64,000 bases of DNA, taken from assembly GCA_964494345.1 (NCBI GenBank), contig CAZBSI010000002.1, positions 372,001-436,000 of the forward strand, read 5' to 3'. A program made the translations under genes and the position numbers. This stretch comes from DTKD01 sp964494345 (lineage in GTDB: Bacteria; Armatimonadota; UBA5829). Below the pieces are notes generated by a model. It saw only the letters and a program-made list of their open reading frames with translations, searched no databases and was not told the DNA's origin. The stretch's first letter is position 1; each line of letters starts with the position of its first letter. Shown here in pieces: positions 58,811 to 64,000 of the stretch.

Positions 58811-59163
58811 TTAGCAGGAGAGCGCAACTTGCATTCCCAATACTCATCCTATGCTCAATCCTTGTTGGAGCTATAGTCGTAGCACTAGTGATCACATTCA
58901 GTTCACCGTGTGACAGGCCTTTACGGCCATGTAATGCAGCGGAAGTAGAAAAAGCGTGCCGCGGTGTACTCAGCAGTTACTGTGAACACAACGACCTTCA
59001 GCCCTGCGTCTTCGGCAAGCCTGTTGTAAAGCAGATTAGCATAGCACCACGTGGCAAGCCAGGCAAGCTCTTTACCTATGCAACGGGGCGGCCTCCGCAT
59101 CGGACTGTGGTCATACTGTGGGATGAGGAGTGCTGTCGCGCTGATATAGTTGAGGTAAGGTGA
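58807..59163 (+). CDS. Putative membrane-anchored immunity protein (pair 2)
   Basis: 118 residues from GTG 58807, four bases within the toxin end (GTGA), with GGAGGAG just upstream; ATG 58795 is the alternative. One membrane helix (about 8-29) precedes a domain starting CDRPLRPCNAAEVEKACRGVLSSYCE, a clear relative of the pair 1 protein, and ending in a Cys-rich CCRADIVEV. It is cysteine-rich (8 in the soluble part). Function is inferred from position behind an Rhs tip. Confidence 0.62.
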   Translation: MISRRAQLAFPILILCSILVGAIVVALVITFSSPCDRPLRPCNAAEVEKACRGVLSSYCEHNDLQPCVFGKPVVKQISIAPRGKPGKLFTYATGRPPHRTVVILWDEECCRADIVEVR

Positions 59164-59207
59164 CTCTCAATGCAGTGTGTAGCGAAGCAGCAGACCGGCA
59201 TATGGGG

Positions 59208-59370
59208 TGTTTCGGGATTTTGATTGCTTCGGTTGCACGCAGCCGAAGCTGTGACCGAAGGTCACACCACTACCTAACAGGATTCGGAGATCGACACCTA
59301 TCGTAGGTGCTGCATTTGGTATACTTATTCGAGCCCTGTGGGCTCGACTTCGGCTGCATGCAACCGAAGT
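59208..59370. repeat. Palindrome cluster after toxin-immunity pair 2
   Basis: 59208-59217 is a half-copy of the TGTTTCGGG hairpin. 59226-59249 is an 11-base-arm palindrome GCTTCGGTTGC-AC-GCAGCCGAAGC, and 59250-59266 is TGTGACC-GAA-GGTCACA. 59347-59370 is a further palindrome ACTTCGGCTGC-AT-GCAACCGAAGT, the inverted form of the first. No gene lies in this gap (59164-59385). Confidence 0.7.
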
Positions 59371-59385
59371 AACTTAAGGCTATAT

Positions 59386-59787
59386 ATGAAATACGCGCTT
59401 ATCATAGTATTTATAGTGCTGGCAATTGTGTCCCTATGGAACATTTTCTTTCCGCGAGTTGACGCCAGCTTTGCAACGAAGGGATATGTACGTTTCCACC
59501 ATGGTGATAAACATATCGATGCGGTAGTAAGTGATGATGATCTCAAGGTCTTGAAGAAAATACTCGTCGGTCGTAGTTACAAGGACGATCCTTCCTGCGG
59601 CTTTGGTGTTGATGTTTCAATTAGGTTGACTGATGGACGGTAGAGTGTCACGTTCTGCCCTGCCTGTGACAGCTGTCCAAAAATCAGGATTGGCAATAGC
59701 AACAGGTATATATCCATTTCCAAGGCGCAGAGAGACCAATTAGATACTATCCTCGCAAGATACGGTATGGTTTTTCCGTGCGTTTAG
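59386..59787 (+). pseudogene. Membrane-anchored protein gene interrupted by an in-frame TAG
   Basis: From ATG 59386 the frame has an N-terminal membrane helix (3-21) and VRFHHGDKHIDAVVSDDDLKVLKKILVGRSY, GFGVDVSIRLTDGR, then TAG at codon 86 (59641-59643). The same frame then continues without stop for 47 codons as SVTFCPACDSCPKIRIG...ISISKAQRDQLDTILARYG..., ending at TAG 59785-59787. The reading on both sides looks like one protein (133 codons). A nonsense mutation is the simplest reading. Layout (one helix plus domain) is like the two immunity-type proteins before it. Confidence 0.6.
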
Positions 59788-59828
59788 GACGCTTGATATT
59801 TCCCCATAGTCATTCATTGGAGGAGGCT

Positions 59829-59978
59829 GTGCTGAGATTTAGATTGTTCATCGTGGCAGCGTTTGTATTGGCCTGCCTGCATGTCGATAATGCTCTTGCT
59901 GGTCAGATATACCAGCTATATGACCTGGGTTCAGCCGGATTTGGTTTCGACCCGAAAATCCAGGAGGTTGATAGATGA
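59829..59978 (+). CDS. Short secreted peptide or gene remnant
   Basis: 49 residues from GTG 59829 with GGAGGAGG directly upstream. A signal peptide (FRLFIVAAFVLACLHVDNALAG, 4-25) is followed by only ~24 residues (QIYQLYDLGSAGFGF). The frame stops 26 bases before the hairpin at 60004. It may be the broken end of a larger secreted protein. A PEP or Rhs link cannot be shown. Confidence 0.4.
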   Translation: MLRFRLFIVAAFVLACLHVDNALAGQIYQLYDLGSAGFGFDPKIQEVDR

Positions 59979-60003
59979 AGACGACATCACTCCTAATGTT
60001 CCG

Positions 60004-60033
60004 TTCTTTCGGGAAAAGGGTTTCCCGAAAGAA
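60004..60033. repeat. Perfect hairpin of the TTTCGGGAA family, right edge of the Rhs region
   Basis: TTCTTTCGGGAA / TTCCCGAAAGAA, 12-base arms with a 6-base loop. Related to the palindromes at 55809 and 56745. A GTCATCCTGCGCGACTACGC repeat follows at 60131-60160. No gene is seen in 59979-60253; TATAAT at 60199-60204 might be the -10 box of the restriction operon but has no -35 match. Confidence 0.7.
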
Positions 60034-60253
60034 CAGAGTTCGACACCAAGCCCACGAATTCATGCCTGTGCACATAATATTTTTGAGACAGCTTCCCCTT
60101 TCCCGAAACGGCCCGGCGCTCTCTATTTTAGTCATCCTGCGCGACTACGCGCGGAATGACAAACCATCTGGCCCGACGCATAGAGACGCAAAACCGTGTA
60201 TAATGAACAGCAGAGCAGTCTGGCGGCTTTGGTCGCGTGCGAACAGATAGGGG

Positions 60254-60928
60254 ATGGATTGCGTGGGCGACATACAAGTTAAAAGCAAACAGCGCGTAGC
60301 CGAGCACGGCGAGGTCTTTACTGCCGAGCGCGAGGTTAACGCCATGCTGGATTTGGTAAAAAACGAGACACTGCGCATAGAGAGCCGCTTTCTGGAACCT
60401 GCCTGCGGGGACGGCAATTTCCTTGCCGAAATTCTGCGGCGCAAGCTGGCTGTGGTGAAAAAGAAATATGGCGATCCGCGTATGCGCAGCGACTACGAAT
60501 TGTGGTCGGTTATCGCAGTTATGAACATCTACGGCGTGGAATTGCTGGCCGATAATGCCGCCCACTGCCGGGACAGGCTGTTCAATATTTGGGACGAGGA
60601 CTACACCGCAAACTGCAAGGGCGACGCCACGGACGAATGTCGGGACGTAGTGCGCTACATTCTGGAACGCAACATCCTTTGCGGGGACGCTCTTTCTATG
60701 AAACAGGAAAACGGCGAGCCTATTATCTTTGCCGAGTGGTCTTTTGTGACGGGCGCAAAGGTCAAGCGGCGGGACTATCGACTCGACGAAATGCTCGACG
60801 GCCATCAAGAGCAAATAACCATATTTATGACGGACTGGGAATATGACGAGGAAGTAAAAGCGTTCATCCCCAGGCCGCTGAAAGAATATCCGCCTACGGA
60901 TTACAGGAGCTTACCCAGTCATGGCTGA
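60254..60928 (+). CDS. N6-adenine methylase-like protein with motif I only
   Basis: 224 residues. The N-terminal half is the methylase fold: GEVFTAEREVNAMLDLV, then SAM motif I FLEPACGDGNFLAEIL (about residues 47-62), and YGVELLADNAAHCRDRL. The catalytic NPPY/DPPY motif IV is absent, and the C-terminal part (KAFIPRPLKEYPPT) is not methylase-like. It may be an accessory subunit of the neighbouring enzyme, or the remains of a duplicated one: the DEVFTPP...LDPAC layout occurs again in the next gene. It overlaps that gene by eight bases. Confidence 0.7.
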   Translation: MDCVGDIQVKSKQRVAEHGEVFTAEREVNAMLDLVKNETLRIESRFLEPACGDGNFLAEILRRKLAVVKKKYGDPRMRSDYELWSVIAVMNIYGVELLADNAAHCRDRLFNIWDEDYTANCKGDATDECRDVVRYILERNILCGDALSMKQENGEPIIFAEWSFVTGAKVKRRDYRLDEMLDGHQEQITIFMTDWEYDEEVKAFIPRPLKEYPPTDYRSLPSHG

Positions 60929-62441
60929 TAAGCATGCTTTGCACCACAACCCAGATGTGCTTTCCTGTCTTGCCAACCTCTCTAACGATGAGGTGTTCAC
61001 CCCTCCGGCGGTGGCCAATGCCATGCTCGATATGCTGCCTGCGGAATTGTTTCGTGACAAGACCGCCAAATTTCTTGACCCGGCCTGCAAAACCGGAGTC
61101 TTTCTGCGGGAAATAGCGAAGCGTCTGATTGACGGGCTTGCCGATGAAATACCGGATTTGCAGGATCGGGTAGATCATATCTTCAAAAATCAGATTTACG
61201 GCATTGCCATCACCGAGATAACCTCTCTGCTGTCCCGGCGCAGCTTATATTATTCTAAATTCGCCAACAGCCCATATTCGATCACGCCCTTTGACGATGT
61301 AGAGGGCAATGTGCGCCACAAAAGTATCGCCCACACGTGGCAGTCCGGCAAATGCGTTTTCTGCGGTGCGTCCGAAAAGGAATACAAGCGGGACGAGGAA
61401 CTGGAAACCCACGCCTACGAGTTTATCCATACTACGCACCCGGAAGGGATTTTCAACATGAAATTCGATGTGATTATAGGAAACCCGCCGTATCAGTTGA
61501 GCGATGGAGGATATAGAGTTAGTGCCTCTCCAATTTATCATAGGTTTGTTCAACAAGCAAAAAAACTTAATCCAAGATACCTGTCAATGATTATACCTGC
61601 TCGCTGGTTTTCCGGCGGAAAGGGGCTTGATGAATTCCGAAACTCTATGCTTCAAGATAACCGTTTAAGAGATATTCATGATTATATTGAAGCCGCGGAC
61701 TGCTTTCCAGGAGTACAAATAAAAGGTGGAGTGTGCTATTTTTTATGGGATAGAGATAATGCCGGAGATTGCACAGTGGTTACTCATCACAGAGACATAG
61801 TTGGGGAGGCTGTTTCGCGACCGCTTCTTGAACCTGATACTGATGTGTTTATTCGATATAATGGAGCAGTAAACATACTTCACAAGGTAAAGAAAGTAAA
61901 CGAAAAGAGCTTTGAATCCCTCGTGTCAGCGCGAAAACCCTTTGGCTTGCCCACAACTTTTCATGGCAGCAAAACACCAATAAAGAATGGAGTAATGCTC
62001 TATGAAAATGAGGGGATTTCCTATACTCAGCGTTCTGACTTAACTCGTAATCAGGAATGGGCAGATACACATAAGGTTTTCATACCTGAGGCGGGAAGTG
62101 GCAGCGACAGTTTTCCACACCAGATTCTTGGAAGACCTTTTTATGGTGCTCCAAATACGGCATCAACAGAGACATATCTTCTAATTGGTCCTTTTGGCAG
62201 CAAACAAGAATGTGAAAATGTCATTTCATATATTAATACGCGGTTCTTTAGATTTATGGTGTTACTCAAAAAACCATCACAACACGCAACAAGCAAGGTT
62301 TATTCATTCGTCCCAATGCAAGACTTCTCAAAACCGTGGACAGATGCGGAGTTGTATAGAAAATACGGCTTATCCGAGGATGAAATTGCATTTATCGAGT
62401 CTATGATTCGTCCTATGGATGCGATAAACGGTGACGAATAA
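60921..62441 (+). CDS. N6-adenine DNA methyltransferase (Eco57I-like)
   Basis: 506 residues. DEVFTPPAVANAMLDMLP and SAM motif I KFLDPACKTGVFLREI (about 51-66) are followed by the catalytic motif FDVIIGNPPYQL (NPPY about 190). A short Cys pair (GKCVFCG) lies between. The C-terminal half (RYLSMIIPARWFSGGKGLDEFR...; LVSARKPFGLPTTFHG) resembles the target-recognition part of Eco57I/type ISP-like enzymes. It should methylate adenine in a specific sequence and protect host DNA. It is coupled to the previous gene (8 bases) and to the nuclease-helicase gene (1 base). AT content rises in its second half (about 61500-62400), perhaps from a recombined target domain. Confidence 0.87.
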   Translation: MADKHALHHNPDVLSCLANLSNDEVFTPPAVANAMLDMLPAELFRDKTAKFLDPACKTGVFLREIAKRLIDGLADEIPDLQDRVDHIFKNQIYGIAITEITSLLSRRSLYYSKFANSPYSITPFDDVEGNVRHKSIAHTWQSGKCVFCGASEKEYKRDEELETHAYEFIHTTHPEGIFNMKFDVIIGNPPYQLSDGGYRVSASPIYHRFVQQAKKLNPRYLSMIIPARWFSGGKGLDEFRNSMLQDNRLRDIHDYIEAADCFPGVQIKGGVCYFLWDRDNAGDCTVVTHHRDIVGEAVSRPLLEPDTDVFIRYNGAVNILHKVKKVNEKSFESLVSARKPFGLPTTFHGSKTPIKNGVMLYENEGISYTQRSDLTRNQEWADTHKVFIPEAGSGSDSFPHQILGRPFYGAPNTASTETYLLIGPFGSKQECENVISYINTRFFRFMVLLKKPSQHATSKVYSFVPMQDFSKPWTDAELYRKYGLSEDEIAFIESMIRPMDAINGDE

Positions 62442-64000
62442 TGGCTGACCAACTCGATCAATATGTCTCCGGGCGTCCGGAATCGCAGCCAATGATCTAT
62501 GCCTACTCGGAGAGCAACCCGAAATATGACGGACTGCTGAAAGTGGGATTCACGGCGATTGATGTGGAAAAGCGCGTCGCCCAGCAATACCCGACAAAGA
62601 GGCCCGACGGCTCCGTTCCCTACAAAATCGTCTTTGCCGAACCCGCTATGTATGAGGACGGCGGCTCTTTTGGCGACCACGAAATACATCGCATGCTGCG
62701 CGATAAGGGTTTTGAAGGCGCGGGCGGCGAATGGTATAAATGCACCGCAGACGATGTGAGAGCGGCGTGGATAGCCGTCAAGAGCCGAACGGCAAATATC
62801 GAGAACCGCACGCAGGACTTTGCCATGCGCAACGAGCAGAAGGACGCGGTCGACAAAACAGCAGAGTATTTTAACACAACCCGCGCCGAACCGGGCGGCT
62901 GGACTCCCAAATTCCTCTGGAACGCCAAAATGCGCTTCGGCAAGACCTTTGCCACCTATCAGCTTGCCAAACGCATGGGCTTCAAGAAAATCCTAATTCT
63001 GACATTCAAGCCAGCCGTGCAAACCGCGTGGCGGGATGACCTGCGGTATCACGTGGATTTTGAGGGATGGCAGTTTATCAGCCGTCCCCAAACGTCCGGT
63101 GAGCCGAATATCGACGAACAGTACAACGCCGCCGACTCGAACCGTCCCATCGTCTGCTTCGGATCGTTTCAGGACTTTCTCGGCTATAACAAAGAGACAG
63201 GCGGCATCAAACGCCATCACGAATGGGTGCATGCCACCAACTGGGATTTGGTGGTCTTCGATGAATATCATTTCGGAGCGTGGAAAGAGAACGCGAAAAA
63301 GCTGTTTGAGCAGGATGACGACGAAGCAGTCGAATCAGTGGACGAAGAAAAATATGACCGCGGCAACGCATGGAATGAAACGCATCTGCCTATTACTTCT
63401 GACCACTATCTGTATCTATCAGGCACGCCGTTTCGCGCCCTCAATTCCGGCGAATTTATCGAAGAGCAGATATTCAACTGGACATATTCCGACGAGCAGC
63501 ACGCCAAGAATAACTGGCCCGGCGACGATAACCCATACGCCGCCCTGCCAAAGATGGTGATGTTTACCTATAAAATCCCCGAAAGCATACGCCATATAGC
63601 CGAGCAGGGAGAATTTGACGAGTTTGACCTCAATGTATTTTTCTCGGCAGAAGGCAGGGATGAGGACGCGGTCTTTACCCACGAAAGCTATGTTCAGAAG
63701 TGGCTCGATCTCATACGCGGCTCGTATCTGCATACCACAGCAGACGAACTCAAGTTAGGCGGCGGCAGACCGGCCATGCCATATTCCGACATCCGCCTTT
63801 TGCAGGCGCTGTCACATACGCTCTGGTTTTTGCCGGATGTGGCATCCTGCGACGCGATGGCAAACCTGCTTGGCCAACAGCAGAACGCCTTTTATCACGA
63901 CTACGAAATCAATGTAGCCGCCGGAAGCAAGGCGGGAATAGGCCCTGATGCCTTAGTCCCGGTTTTGCAGTCGATGGGCAACCCGTTGCAAACAAAGACC
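62441..64000 (+). CDS. GIY-YIG (T5orf172-type) nuclease fused to DEAD/DEAH helicase, partial
   Basis: 520 codons to the window edge, no stop. The N-terminal ~110 residues match the T5orf172/MUG113 GIY-YIG domain: IYAYSESNPKYDGLLKVGFT, the catalytic Arg in VEKRVAQQYP, Glu in GDHEIHRML, and GGEWYKC. From about residue 130 is a superfamily 2 helicase: KFLWNAKMRFGKTFATYQLA (Walker A), ILILTFKP, VCFGSFQDF, DLVVFDEYHFGAW (DEYH), and YLSGTPFRAL (motif III). It would be the restriction subunit, using ATP to translocate. It overlaps the methylase stop by one base (TAATG). Confidence 0.87.
   Translation, partial: MADQLDQYVSGRPESQPMIYAYSESNPKYDGLLKVGFTAIDVEKRVAQQYPTKRPDGSVPYKIVFAEPAMYEDGGSFGDHEIHRMLRDKGFEGAGGEWYKCTADDVRAAWIAVKSRTANIENRTQDFAMRNEQKDAVDKTAEYFNTTRAEPGGWTPKFLWNAKMRFGKTFATYQLAKRMGFKKILILTFKPAVQTAWRDDLRYHVDFEGWQFISRPQTSGEPNIDEQYNAADSNRPIVCFGSFQDFLGYNKETGGIKRHHEWVHATNWDLVVFDEYHFGAWKENAKKLFEQDDDEAVESVDEEKYDRGNAWNETHLPITSDHYLYLSGTPFRALNSGEFIEEQIFNWTYSDEQHAKNNWPGDDNPYAALPKMVMFTYKIPESIRHIAEQGEFDEFDLNVFFSAEGRDEDAVFTHESYVQKWLDLIRGSYLHTTADELKLGGGRPAMPYSDIRLLQALSHTLWFLPDVASCDAMANLLGQQQNAFYHDYEINVAAGSKAGIGPDALVPVLQSMGNPLQTKT

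Noticed and set aside
59641..59643. Pyrrolysine-coded TAG
   Set aside because: No pyl genes or PYLIS-like context is visible; a nonsense mutation is simpler. Kept only as a check in the finding.
60199..60204. Promoter of the restriction operon
   Set aside because: TATAAT is perfect but there is no -35 match at 15-19 bases and no TGn extension. It could be chance.
59975..60250. 91-residue open frame after the short secreted peptide
   Set aside because: It runs through the 60004 hairpin and a dispersed repeat and has no protein-like features.
1..64000. tRNA or rRNA genes
   Set aside because: No T-arm consensus within a cloverleaf-like setting and no rRNA sequence was recognised by eye; a tRNAscan search was not possible.

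Overview
This window looks like a chromosomal segment of a free-living, diderm-type bacterium with moderate to high GC, an accessory-rich genome and frequent TTG/GTG starts. Signs of an outer membrane are a predicted beta-barrel lipid/exopolysaccharide-type protein and secreted polysaccharide enzymes. The combination of a HspR-controlled dnaK operon, GH29/GH123-like/GH127/GH172 sugar hydrolases, creatininase-family and DUF5658 proteins and dispersed palindromic repeats recalls Armatimonadota and related lineages. That assignment is an inference from gene content only.

Layout. 1-3200: end of a surface-polysaccharide cluster (two family 2 glycosyltransferases, a NeuD-like acyltransferase) plus a beta-keto acid cleavage enzyme facing a shortened PlsY-like gene. 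3200-9000: ribose-type ABC importer genes without a binding protein, then a GH123-like enzyme and an alpha-L-fucosidase. 9200-12000: a HigB/HigA-ImmA toxin-antitoxin pair with its own palindromic operator, a small membrane protein and an HTH (sigma region 4-like) regulator. 12100-18100: GH172 and GH127 arabinofuranosidase-type enzymes, a WecG/TagA transferase, a PfkB kinase and a ComF protein. 18100-22400: cold-shock protein and a hspR-dnaJ-hsp20-dnaK stress operon driven by a near-consensus promoter overlapped by a HspR box. 22500-29700: PAP2 phosphatase, GT39 transferase, a very large FG-GAP/Ig-like surface protein, a STAS protein and a methyltransferase-like membrane protein.

29860-30320 carries a cyclic-di-GMP (GEMM-I) riboswitch candidate ahead of a 64-residue protein of unknown function. 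30780-40480 is a phage-derived cassette with terminase, Mu-type portal (DUF935), protease, gpT-like capsid, connector and lysis genes but no tail, integrase or replication genes. It also holds a GNAT gene, a frameshifted capsid-decoration gene and host-type intergenic repeats.

40780-55500 is mostly housekeeping: creatininase family, a Cys/Pro-rich secreted protein, YjbH-like barrel, DppA aminopeptidase, arrestin-like and UroD-like proteins, an argB-argD-phosphoesterase-argF operon, and a complete divergent gcvT-gcvH-gcvPA-gcvPB glycine cleavage operon. 55500-60250 is a decaying Rhs-tip/immunity array with two paralogous toxin-tip/immunity pairs, punctuated by hairpins and containing several frameshifts and an in-frame amber codon. 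From 60254 to the window end there is a three-gene restriction-modification operon: two N6-adenine methylase-like proteins and a GIY-YIG-type/DEAH helicase fusion that runs off the edge.

Intergenic gaps are filled with at least five families of short palindromic or heptanucleotide repeats, which also occur inside the phage cassette.
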